In this document: positions 1 through 5,571 of the stretch, piece by piece
How positions within the stretch are numbered: the first letter of the stretch is position 1
Layout of the letters: each line of letters starts with the position of its first letter
Assembly (NCBI GenBank): GCA_013815535.1
Contig: JACDGC010000049.1
Span: forward strand, 1-11,988
Direction of reading: 5' to 3'
DNA from: Ktedonobacterales bacterium
GTDB taxonomy: Bacteria; Chloroflexota; Ktedonobacteria; Ktedonobacterales; JACDGC01
Length of the DNA: 11,988 nucleotides
Program-made: the position numbers and the translations under genes
The notes under the pieces: generated by a model
Databases searched by the model: none
What the model was told of the DNA's origin: nothing
What the model saw: the letters and a program-made list of their open reading frames with translations, nothing else

Positions 1-22
1 CACCCACAGGGGGAAGTAAGAC

Positions 23-847
23 ATGCCGAATGCTGCTGGCCGTCGCGGCTGCAATCCCTTCTTCGGGCTGGGGGAACGCGTTCGGGGATTCTTCGCGCGT
101 TTCACCCGGCTGGGGGTGATTATCTTTGCGCTGGTGCTCAATACGGGACTGGCGGGCACGCTATCTGGTGTTCTCTGCTGTGCTGTCGATGCTGGCGTTC
201 TCGCTCTTCAAGCTGCACATTGTACGCCAGTTGAAAGAGTTGTTGGGCCGTCCCAAGGAAGTGCGGGCACAATTGCCCAAATATGAGATACCGGGGCACA
301 TCCTCACCCTGGCGGTCATCTCGCTCTACAATATCTACTCTCTGGCGCTGCTCAATGCGGCCATCTGGCCGGACCTGCATCTAGCGGGTATCCCCGAATT
401 GGGCAAGCCCTGGAAATACTACTTCCACGCCATCATGTACTCGCTGATTCTTTTCCTGGCGGCGGTGGTGGGTGAGCGCAAAAAGAGTGCAGCAGAGCAA
501 GCGGCAGAAGAGGACGACCACTTACAAGCAGAGATGGTGCATAAGTCCAATGAGCACTATCGGGAACTGATTAAGGTCGGTGGGCGCAATGTGGTCAAGG
601 CGCGCCAAGTGCTCTCGACGCCTGAACAAGCCAAACAGCAAGAAGCCTTACTCACGGCGCTAGAGGGAGGCAACGATACGGCGTCAGTCCCTTTGTTCGA
701 CCTGGGTGGCCAAGGGCCAAACTAGTCATCAGTGACGCCGCCAACGACCAATTGCCGCCGAACCAGCAATGGACAGAGGATGATTATCGCAAACGTGATG
801 AGGCGCTCGCCAAGCTTGGTATTCAGTTCAGGCGGCGCGTCCGTTAA
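23..847 (+). pseudogene. Multi-pass membrane protein gene, apparently frameshifted twice (composite)
   Basis: Three open segments in two frames appear to belong to one gene. Segment 1 starts at ATG 23, nine bases after AGGGGG (8-13), and encodes a hydrophobic stretch, LGVIIFALVLNTGLAG. Near 150-160 hydrophobic coding continues in the frame one base later (YLVFSAVLSMLAF onward) up to the TAG at 723-725. Beyond that stop, the original frame reads as good coding from about 715 (LVISDAANDQLPPNQQW, then TEDDYRKRDEALAKLGIQF) to the TAA at 845-847. No start codon precedes this tail, so an independent gene is unlikely. Removing one G at 153-155 and adding one base near 713-718 would give one protein of about 274 residues with roughly four membrane segments and a charged C-terminal tail. 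Either the gene is decaying or the assembly has two compensating indels. Function is not recognised. Confidence 0.5.
126..725 (+). CDS. Membrane protein, main intact open segment (unknown function)
   Basis: This is the longest uninterrupted part of the composite gene at 23-847, about 199 residues if it starts at TTG 126, where GGGGGTGA (112-119) could serve as ribosome site. GTG 168 and ATG 189 are later options with poorer upstream sequence. Visible are three hydrophobic segments, at about residues 13-33 (YLVFSAVLSMLAFSLFKLHI), 58-80 (ILTLAVISLYNIYSLALLNA) and 98-118 (a YYFHAIMYSLILFLAAVVG stretch). A charged, probably helical cytoplasmic tail rich in Glu, Lys and Gln follows (ERKKSAAEQAAEEDDHLQAE). 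It may be an accessory or transfer-related protein of the integrated element, but no family was recognised. The real N and C termini are probably those of the composite. Confidence 0.5.
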   Translation: MRWCSIRDWRARYLVFSAVLSMLAFSLFKLHIVRQLKELLGRPKEVRAQLPKYEIPGHILTLAVISLYNIYSLALLNAAIWPDLHLAGIPELGKPWKYYFHAIMYSLILFLAAVVGERKKSAAEQAAEEDDHLQAEMVHKSNEHYRELIKVGGRNVVKARQVLSTPEQAKQQEALLTALEGGNDTASVPLFDLGGQGPN

Positions 848-1119
848 GGCATCCGTTGTCGTCGTGCATAGATTTCATCAAATATTCCCGCTCCAACAAA
901 CCCTAGGTAGAGGACCACTTTCCATATGTCATCGCGATGGAAGGTGTAAGAAACGGTGCGAACTTCGGGAAGGAGGAAGAAGATGCCAAGAAATACTAGG
1001 GTCATCAGAGCGAACACGCCACTGAAAATCCACAATGCTCTCCTCCTGGTTCGCCGGGCATGTAGGACCACAACAACACAAAAGGTGAAAGTTACGACAG
1101 CTTCAAATACAAGCGGCAT
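844..1119 (-). CDS. Small three-pass membrane protein, unknown function
   Basis: A 91-residue protein starting MPLVFEAVVTF. An in-frame ATG lies 16 codons upstream (1167), but the chosen start has a purine-rich ribosome site (GAGAAAGGGAAGG) just before it. Three hydrophobic segments are visible at about residues 4-21, 28-51 (LWIFSGVFALMTLVFLGIFF) and 65-85, with an Arg-rich loop (ARRTRRRA) after the first, which suggests that this loop is cytoplasmic. Its TAA stop (846-844) overlaps the TAA of the plus-strand membrane gene (845-847) within the palindrome TTAA, so the two genes converge with no spacer. It is one of three small hydrophobic minus-strand genes in the element. Such proteins in mobile elements can act in exclusion or immunity, but nothing in the sequence shows that here. 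Confidence 0.55.
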   Translation of the reverse strand: MPLVFEAVVTFTFCVVVVLHARRTRRRALWIFSGVFALMTLVFLGIFFLLPEVRTVSYTFHRDDIWKVVLYLGFVGAGIFDEIYARRQRMP

Positions 1120-1242
1120 TACCTTCCCTTTCTCTCCCGTAGTGTAACACTTCTGTTTGCTTGGCATCCAGCGTCTACCACCTCCAAGTCGGTGCGTCTC
1201 TTCCTGCTTGGCTCGGAATCGTCAAGCCACGTCGCCCGGAAG

Positions 1243-1279
1243 CTGTCAAGGCGGGGTCCCCTTTGGGGTGCCTTGACAG
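1243..1279. repeat. Perfect 10-bp inverted repeat with inner hairpin
   Basis: CTGTCAAGGC (1243-1252) pairs perfectly with GCCTTGACAG (1270-1279). Inside it, CCCC (1258-1261) and GGGG (1265-1268) form a second stem around a TTT loop, so the transcript or single strand would fold into a long two-tier hairpin. No T-tract follows on either side, so a simple intrinsic terminator is unlikely. A protein-binding site, attenuator or nick/origin structure of the element are possible roles. Confidence 0.7.
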
Positions 1280-1394
1280 GTGAGGACGATGGGGCAGATT
1301 CCTGAGAGCCAAGGGGGGAGAGACTGTAGCCGGAGATGGCCAACGCTTGCCAAGCGAGCATCCAGCGGAACCACACCAAGCGCCTTGGGGTGCT

Positions 1395-1407
1395 GGGGCA
1401 ACGCCCC
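1395..1407 (+). promoter_or_regulatory. GC-rich hairpin just upstream of a ribosome binding site
   Basis: GGGGC (1395-1399) and GCCCC (1403-1407) pair around AAC. The hairpin ends ten bases before the GAAAGGA ribosome site (1417-1423) of the small gene at 1432, so in mRNA it would sit in the leader and could influence translation. It could equally be part of the palindrome cluster in this gap. Confidence 0.4.
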
Positions 1408-1431
1408 GCCAGTCATGAAAGGACCCATAAC

Positions 1432-1677
1432 ATGGCCAGCGAGATCCAACAAAGCGTGTTAGAGATGACCTTCCCCGATTTGGTGGCCGTCGCGCTCAAA
1501 CGGAAATGGACCTCAGAAAAGGTGGTGGGCATGCTCAAAAGCCGCATCCTGCGCGACCAAAAATATCTCACGTATCGCTCCGCCAAGGGAGCACACACGG
1601 CGTATGACGACATCACTGCCACCGACCTCCCCATGCTGGCTCTGGCTGCTGCCTTGTTATTGCCTGAGCACCCCTAA
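1432..1677 (+). CDS. Small soluble protein, unknown function
   Basis: An 81-residue protein. The start ATG 1432 is chosen because GAAAGGA lies eight bases upstream; the frame is open further upstream to 1336, but that part looks non-coding. The first half is basic and amphipathic (TFPDLVAVALKRKWTSEKVV, then KSRILRDQKYLTYRSAKG). The end is a short hydrophobic helix (LPMLALAAALLL). No membrane segment of normal length and no recognised DNA-binding motif is present. The upper half could form a helical nucleic-acid-binding surface, but that is speculation. Its TAA stop (1675-1677) overlaps the TAG of the minus-strand gene at 1674, repeating the convergent arrangement seen at 844-847. Confidence 0.55.
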   Translation: MASEIQQSVLEMTFPDLVAVALKRKWTSEKVVGMLKSRILRDQKYLTYRSAKGAHTAYDDITATDLPMLALAAALLLPEHP

Positions 1678-2009
1678 AGACAGGGATGAAACGCACACGT
1701 ATCGGTGAGATTGGCTAAACTCACTAGCAGCAGCAAGGAACCGACCCCGGTAATGAGGGTGAGGGTCAGAAGAGCATACGGCCAAAGTGGGCGCGGTGGC
1801 TCCGTACGACCGACGGCAATGAGACTGCCGATGCTGAGGAGGATCGTCATGAGCGCCGGGAGTAAACCAGCGAGCACCGTGAGGAAGGGAATGGCCCGAA
1901 ATTCCCCAGCCGAGTCGACGTACCATTCGTTCACGGGCATTAGCAGAACGATAGTCAAGATAGCCACTCCCACACTTAACAGGGTCAGCAGGACGAAGAT
2001 GCGGCGCAT
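1674..2009 (-). CDS. Small three-pass membrane protein, unknown function
   Basis: A 111-residue protein starting MRRIFVLLTLL. The ATG (2009-2007 on the minus strand) is preceded by AGGAGAGAGAGAAA, a good ribosome site, which favours it over an in-frame ATG 21 codons upstream. Three long hydrophobic segments are visible at about residues 4-24, 39-66 (IPFLTVLAGLLPALMTILLS) and 76-101. A short loop with Trp/Tyr/Asp/Glu lies between the first two, and a loop RTEPPRP between the last two. The C terminus is short and contains two cysteines (DTCAFHPCL). It ends tail-to-tail on the plus-strand gene 1432-1677, sharing the CTAA at 1674-1677. The family is not recognised. It resembles the proteins at 844 and 2268 only in size and hydrophobicity. 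Confidence 0.6.
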   Translation of the reverse strand: MRRIFVLLTLLSVGVAILTIVLLMPVNEWYVDSAGEFRAIPFLTVLAGLLPALMTILLSIGSLIAVGRTEPPRPLWPYALLTLTLITGVGSLLLLVSLANLTDTCAFHPCL

Positions 2010-2079
2010 TTCTCTCTCTCCTGGACAATGCATTCTGCTGAGAAGAAACGAAGAACAGACGAGCCATGTCACAGACCGA

Positions 2080-2102
2080 GGCGGGGGCAGGACGCCCCCG
2101 CC
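2080..2102. repeat. Perfect 9-bp GC hairpin
   Basis: GGCGGGGGC (2080-2088) pairs perfectly with GCCCCCGCC (2094-2102) around the loop AGGAC. No T-run follows in either direction. It lies upstream of the minus-strand gene at 1674-2009 and is the first of several structures in 2080-2260. Confidence 0.7.
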
Positions 2103-2107
2103 GAGGG

Positions 2108-2135
2108 AAGGGGCGAACTGGGTAACACGCCCCTT
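2108..2135. repeat. 8-bp stem-loop
   Basis: AAGGGGCG (2108-2115) pairs with CGCCCCTT (2128-2135) around a 12-base loop. The stem begins six bases after the preceding GC hairpin, giving two tandem stem-loops, a layout known from rolling-circle single-strand origins and some regulatory leaders. Function here is inferred only. Confidence 0.55.
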
Positions 2136-2139
2136 ATTC

Positions 2140-2167
2140 GATACATGAAGCGCTAGCGGAATGTATC
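2140..2167. repeat. Inverted repeat GATACAT/ATGTATC with central palindrome
   Basis: GATACAT (2140-2146) and ATGTATC (2161-2167) are perfect inverted repeats separated by 14 bases, and the spacer contains the palindrome CGCTAGCG (2151-2158). This could be a dimeric protein-binding site. The spacer is longer than expected for a tyrosine-recombinase core site. Confidence 0.55.
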
Positions 2168-2205
2168 AAGAACACGAAAAGGGCGAAATGGCGATATCGA
2201 ATCTC

Positions 2206-2241
2206 GGAATACCTTTACCTGGAATACGAAGTGAGGTATAC
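2206..2241. repeat. Iteron-like short direct repeats
   Basis: GGAATAC at 2206-2212, GGAATAC at 2221-2227 and GGTATAC at 2235-2241 recur with spacings of 15 and 14 bases. The last two are each followed by GAA. Iterons bound by replication proteins are often longer, so this is a weak candidate. Its position, upstream of the Rep-like gene and next to several stem-loops, is what makes it notable. An 11-base palindrome, TTGTC-A-GACAA (2249-2259), follows. Confidence 0.4.
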
Positions 2242-2267
2242 GAATCCCTTGTCAGACAATCTGTCAA

Positions 2268-2504
2268 TTACCTTTCACTTACTAAGGGATGATTGACTCT
2301 TGCTTCGCGGGTTCGATGCCTCAAAGTCAGCAGAGCGAAACCAAGTTGGATAAGAGCGCTGCTTAGGGAGATTCCCACAACCAGTAAGGAGTTTACAGAG
2401 GCTTTGCCGAGCAATTCAACCACGAAAACAGCAAGCGTCACAACGGTTGCTGATGTCCAAGCAAAAACGAGTCTGCGGGTCAAGGCGATTAGGTTAGTAG
2501 GCAT
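2268..2504 (-). CDS. Small two-pass membrane protein, unknown function
   Basis: A 78-residue protein starting MPTNLIALTRRLVF. Two hydrophobic segments are clear, at about residues 12-33 (LVFAWTSATVVTLAVFVVEL) and 39-61 (SLLVVGISLSSALIQLGFAL). A basic tail (RHRTREAR) follows, suggesting that the C terminus is cytoplasmic. The start at 2504 has no good ribosome site. A perfect AAGGAGG on the minus strand lies about 46 bases upstream (2557-2551), but no ATG, GTG or TTG follows it at a usable distance, so the true start is uncertain. The gene is divergent from the Rep-like gene at 2615, and the 110-base gap presumably holds both promoters. No family recognised. Confidence 0.5.
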   Translation of the reverse strand: MPTNLIALTRRLVFAWTSATVVTLAVFVVELLGKASVNSLLVVGISLSSALIQLGFALLTLRHRTREARVNHPLVSER

Positions 2505-2614
2505 GGTCGCATCCGATACCGGGAGTTTGCTATGGTTATACCGCTGATTTCCTCCTTGTATCAAGTGGTGAACAAGCACATCACTCGCAAGTTATCGCAA
2601 AAGGGGATACGAGG

Positions 2615-4093
2615 ATGATAGGGGAGCTACTAAGGCCAGAGCCGCACTTGCTTCTGGCGGGCATTGATATGTTGTACTTCTCGCTGGATGAAGAAGTCAG
2701 CGACGCGACGTGGGAACGGCTCAAAGAAGCGCAAGACGATGCCAAGTTACTGGCCCAGGCCAATAAGAAGGGGGCGCATTGTCCTGAGTGGCTCGACGCT
2801 CAGATGCATCCGACAGGCGCACGGGGTGGCTATCGCTTCCTCATCGAGCGGGGCATCCCCAATCGTCCAGCGATGTTCATCGAGATGCGCTCCTTCGGGC
2901 TGCATACGCATCCTGACGGCGTGCTTGGTGCGCTGCATGACACCTTCGCCTATGTTGGGCGGGTGTTGTTCCCTGAGCTTCCCGCTGAGGAGGTCCTGCG
3001 GCGCTTCAATCTCGACACCGCCAAGTGTTCCCGTCTCGACCTGCATGCCGATTGGCAGGGCGGCGACGTGCCAAATTTTGCCGACACCGAGGCGCTGCAT
3101 TTCATCCACCCCGGCAAGGTGAAAGTCGCGTGCATGAGTGAGGGGCGACACTGCACTGGCTATACCTTCGGGCGGTCAGCGGTCAAGGCACGCATTTATA
3201 ACAAAACCGTGCAAGCGACGCAAGCTAAGCTTGATTGGTACTTTGAATTGCTGCGCCAGTTGCACGGCGAGGACTTTGATGAGTCACCCGATGTGTGGCG
3301 CTGTGAGTTCCAACTAGAGCGCGATGGCGTCAAGGGTTTCCGCTTCTATGGCACGCCGGAAGACACCGATGACGGTGACGTGCTCGAGGCGGAATTGGCC
3401 GTCGAGGATTTGCCCTCGGTGAGTAATGTGCGGCAAGCATTGCGGTGGGCGAGCACCATGTGGGGCTACCTCACGTCGCGCTGGTTGCGGTGGGTGTCGC
3501 CGACCGATGATGCTAACCGAGCGCGGTGGCCGCTGCGCGATTCGTGGGAGGTCGTCCAGTCAGCGGGGCCACTCATCAAAGCCGATGGGCTGCTGTCCGA
3601 TGAGAAGCTGTCGTTAGTGCGGGCGCAACGACACAGCGGGTATGCACGGGGCATGCATCGCATGGCCGTGGGGCTGCTCACGGCGCTAGAGACGGTGGAT
3701 ATCGACGCGGGGGCTGCCCAGGCACGGTATGTCGAGCACATGCGACGCATCGCCCACATAGCGCGGGCGGCGCAAGACAAGCGATTCGATGATTGCGGCG
3801 ACGACGAGCGCAAGGCGCTGCGGATTCTCAAAGGGATGGGCATTCGGGATGAGCGCGTGGGCGAGACGGGGCAATTGCTCGACATGGCAATGGGGGTGTT
3901 TACGAGCGCGGGGGTGCTGACGCTGCGTGATGAGGACCAGATGAGTGAGATTGCGGATTTGCTCAACGGGATGGCTGATGAGTTAGACCGCGTAGCTGAT
4001 GAGAAGAGGGGTATTCCTGAGATGCTGCGCGACAAGTGGCAACGCCGCTTCAAGTTGGCGACTGCTCATCGGGCTTTCAAGAAAGTGGGTTAG
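2615..4093 (+). CDS. Rep_trans-type replication initiator / MOBT-like relaxase
   Basis: A 492-residue protein starting at ATG 2615, eight bases after AAGGGG (2601-2606). It resembles the Rep_trans family, which includes pT181-type initiators and MOBT relaxases such as NicK. These nick one DNA strand at an origin to start rolling-circle replication or transfer. Family-like signatures visible are SRLDLHADW (139-147, the acidic metal-binding-type strand), TFGRSAVKARIYNK (184-197, with Tyr195 a possible catalytic residue) and WRCEFQLERD (228-237). The N-terminal GIDMLYFSLD (16-25) also looks typical of such Reps. The C-terminal 200 residues are helical and charged and are not recognised; they may bind origin DNA or a partner. 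It is longer than the usual 300-350-residue plasmid Reps. It lies directly before the excisionase-like and integrase genes, so it probably replicates or mobilises the excised element. Confidence 0.72.
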   Translation: MIGELLRPEPHLLLAGIDMLYFSLDEEVSDATWERLKEAQDDAKLLAQANKKGAHCPEWLDAQMHPTGARGGYRFLIERGIPNRPAMFIEMRSFGLHTHPDGVLGALHDTFAYVGRVLFPELPAEEVLRRFNLDTAKCSRLDLHADWQGGDVPNFADTEALHFIHPGKVKVACMSEGRHCTGYTFGRSAVKARIYNKTVQATQAKLDWYFELLRQLHGEDFDESPDVWRCEFQLERDGVKGFRFYGTPEDTDDGDVLEAELAVEDLPSVSNVRQALRWASTMWGYLTSRWLRWVSPTDDANRARWPLRDSWEVVQSAGPLIKADGLLSDEKLSLVRAQRHSGYARGMHRMAVGLLTALETVDIDAGAAQARYVEHMRRIAHIARAAQDKRFDDCGDDERKALRILKGMGIRDERVGETGQLLDMAMGVFTSAGVLTLRDEDQMSEIADLLNGMADELDRVADEKRGIPEMLRDKWQRRFKLATAHRAFKKVG

Positions 4094-4119
4094 GCAAGCG
4101 ACAACATAACGACACGGTG

Positions 4120-4159
4120 AACCGCTCGGCGCTTGGCGTCGGGCGGTTTCTATTTCTTG
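4120..4159 (+). terminator. Stem-loop with T-rich tail between rep and xis
   Basis: AACCGC (4120-4125) pairs with GCGGTT (4143-4148), with a possible inner CGC/GCG stem, and is followed by TTCTATTTCTT. The tail is interrupted by C and A, so it may be a weak terminator or attenuator that lowers xis-int expression relative to rep. It ends just before the GGGGGA ribosome site (4162-4167) of the next gene. Confidence 0.45.
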
Positions 4160-4173
4160 GTGGGGGACCGGGG

Positions 4174-4383
4174 ATGCAAACAGAACAAGCACAGCAAGAG
4201 ATTAGATTGCTCTTTACGGTGAATGAGGCGGCTCGCATACTGAGCCTAAGCCGCCCATTTATCTACCGTTTGATTCAACGTGGTGAGATAGCAAGCCTCA
4301 AAGTGGGTGGTTTGCGGCGTATCGCTTTAGAAGACTTGCAAAAGTTCGTCGCTCAATTGCGAGCTTCACAGGTGGAAGGGTAG
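4174..4383 (+). CDS. Excisionase-like helix-turn-helix DNA-binding protein
   Basis: A 69-residue protein. ATG 4174 is chosen because GGGGGA (4162-4167) sits six bases before it; the frame is open further upstream but overlaps the end of the rep gene. Residues about 12-65 match the excisionase/MerR-like winged-helix family: LLFTVNEAARILSLSRPFIY forms the helix-turn-helix and is followed by the typical RLIQRGEIASLKVGGLRRI wing, then a helix LEDLQKFVAQL. Such proteins bend DNA at attachment sites to favour excision and often repress nearby promoters. Its TAG stop is eight bases before the integrase ATG, and the integrase ribosome site AGGTG (4382-4386) overlaps that stop, so translation is probably coupled. 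Confidence 0.85.
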   Translation: MQTEQAQQEIRLLFTVNEAARILSLSRPFIYRLIQRGEIASLKVGGLRRIALEDLQKFVAQLRASQVEG

Positions 4384-4391
4384 GTGATTGC

Positions 4392-5531
4392 ATGGCGAAA
4401 AGACGGGGTAACAATACTGGGACCGTTACTCAGCGCGAAGATGGCCGCTGGATGGCTCGGATTACTCTTCCATCGGGCAAGCGGAAAAGTATCTATGGGA
4501 AAACACGAAAGGATACACAAAAGAAACTGCGGGAAGTACTCAACGATTTAGACCAAGGGTTACTTCCTGCTGATGGACGTCAGACTGTGGAGCAATATCT
4601 GACTTCGTGGTTAGAGACGGTCAAGCATGAGATAGAGCCTAGCTCACATCTGCGCTATACCTATCACATGCAAAGGGTCAAAAAAGAGTTTGGCACCTTA
4701 CCTCTAAGCAAGCTCAACTCTCAACGCATTCAGCAGTTTTATTCAAGATTATTGGAAGAAGGACTTGCACAGACGACCGTCAACACGATGCATCGCGTCT
4801 TCAAGCATGCATTAACTGATGCCGTGCGTCTCCGCTTGATTCCTCGGAATCAAGCGGAACTGGTAAAGCCACCACGCTATGAACCTGCACCCAAACAGGT
4901 GCTCTCAGAAGCGCAAGTGCTGAAACTGCTTGATGCGGTTAAGGGGGACAGCTTAGAGGCGCTTTATCCTTTGGTCTTATCGACTGGCATGCGCGAGGGC
5001 GAATTGTTTGCGCTCCAGTGGGAAGATATCGATTTTGACAAGGGTATTTTGCATGTTCGGCATAACATGCAGGATATTGGCCCTGGCTATCGAATGGCCA
5101 AGCCCAAGTCTCGCAGCTCACGCCGAACAATTACCCTTGCTCCTTTGGCGTTGCAAGCGCTGAGAGAGCATCGGCAACGACAAAAGATAGAACGCGAGTC
5201 TCTTGGTGATGTATGGGATAAGACCTATGATTTCATCTTTCCAAATCAGTTCGGTCGCCATAAAATACCGACATGGTTTATCAGCGATGAGTTTCCACGC
5301 TTGCTGAAAAAGGCTGGTTTGCCAATTATTCACTTTCATGATCTGCGGCATACTGCCGCAACGCTGTTGCTCAGTAACGGCGTGCATCTCAAAGTGGCGT
5401 CAGAAATGTTGGGGTATTCTGACGTATCCATCACATTGCGTATCTATGGGCATGTGCTTCCAAACATGCAACAAAATGCTGCGGATGTGGCTAATAGGCT
5501 CATTGGCGGGCAAGATATGGACCCTCAGTAA
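4392..5531 (+). CDS. int: Tyrosine recombinase / integrase of the element
   Basis: A 379-residue site-specific recombinase that would integrate and, with the preceding protein, excise the element. The N terminus (about 8-55, GTVTQREDGRWMARI then GKRKSIYGKTRKD) is an arm-DNA-binding fold, residues about 65-150 are the SAM-like core-binding domain and 165-365 the catalytic domain. Catalytic residues visible are Arg201 (STGMREGEL), a Lys at 239 (PKSRSSRR), His316 and Arg319 (HDLRHT) and the nucleophile Tyr352 (RIYGHV). The position usually occupied by His in LGHS is Tyr342 (LGYSD), which is unusual. Length and domain order are complete. DNA composition is lower in GC than the genes to the right: bases 5221-5280 hold 23 G+C of 60, against 41 of 60 at 8401-8460 in the cyclase gene, consistent with transfer. 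Confidence 0.95.
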   Translation: MAKRRGNNTGTVTQREDGRWMARITLPSGKRKSIYGKTRKDTQKKLREVLNDLDQGLLPADGRQTVEQYLTSWLETVKHEIEPSSHLRYTYHMQRVKKEFGTLPLSKLNSQRIQQFYSRLLEEGLAQTTVNTMHRVFKHALTDAVRLRLIPRNQAELVKPPRYEPAPKQVLSEAQVLKLLDAVKGDSLEALYPLVLSTGMREGELFALQWEDIDFDKGILHVRHNMQDIGPGYRMAKPKSRSSRRTITLAPLALQALREHRQRQKIERESLGDVWDKTYDFIFPNQFGRHKIPTWFISDEFPRLLKKAGLPIIHFHDLRHTAATLLLSNGVHLKVASEMLGYSDVSITLRIYGHVLPNMQQNAADVANRLIGGQDMDPQ

Positions 5532-5532
5532 T

Positions 5533-5554
5533 TGGTGTCAAAACTGGTGTCAAA
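5533..5554. repeat. Tandem repeat TGGTGTCAAA, probable integrase arm-type sites
   Basis: TGGTGTCAAA occurs at 5533-5542 and again at 5545-5554, 12 bases apart, starting two bases after the int stop codon. Integrases with an N-terminal arm-binding domain bind short direct repeats flanking the core site, and such repeats are commonly found just outside int. The right attachment core is therefore expected close by, at about 5555-5600. No second copy of that sequence was found in this window. Confidence 0.55.
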
Positions 5555-5571
5555 CCGCCTTCAGCACTTGT

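Larger units (their letters stand above)
1120..1431. other. 312-base intergenic region with four palindromes between divergent small genes
   Basis: I see no convincing gene here. The short open frames on both strands are low-complexity shadows without ribosome sites. The stretch separates the minus-strand gene ending at 1119 from the plus-strand gene starting at 1432. It holds four close palindromes: 1243-1279, 1344-1356 (CGCTTG-C-CAAGCG), 1376-1388 (CCAAG-CGC-CTTGG) and 1395-1407 (GGGGC-AAC-GCCCC). That density suggests regulatory or origin/transfer-site DNA of the mobile element. This is inference from structure only. Confidence 0.5.

Noticed and set aside
30..119. Short frame starting at ATG 30 resembling a signal peptide (MLLAVAAAIPSS)
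   Set aside because: It ends after 29 codons at TGA 117-119, and ATG 23 has the better-placed ribosome site and leads into a hydrophobic segment that fits the following helices.
713..725. Programmed -1 frameshift at CCAAACTAG
   Set aside because: There is no X-XXY-YYZ slippery heptamer and no clear downstream stimulatory hairpin, so an indel is simpler.
1119..1379. Minus-strand 86-residue frame across the palindrome cluster
   Set aside because: No ribosome site, no hydrophobic or folded pattern, and it runs through the inverted repeats.
1243..2267. CTGTCAA at 1243, 1273 (inverted) and 2261 as a shared operator
   Set aside because: Seven bases recurring three times in this span is suggestive but too short, and the third copy lacks the inverted partner.
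2309..2320. GGGTTCGATGCC, similar to a tRNA T-loop, as a tRNA remnant or attachment site
   Set aside because: The flanking bases do not form the five-pair T stem or an acceptor stem, and it lies inside a small coding gene.
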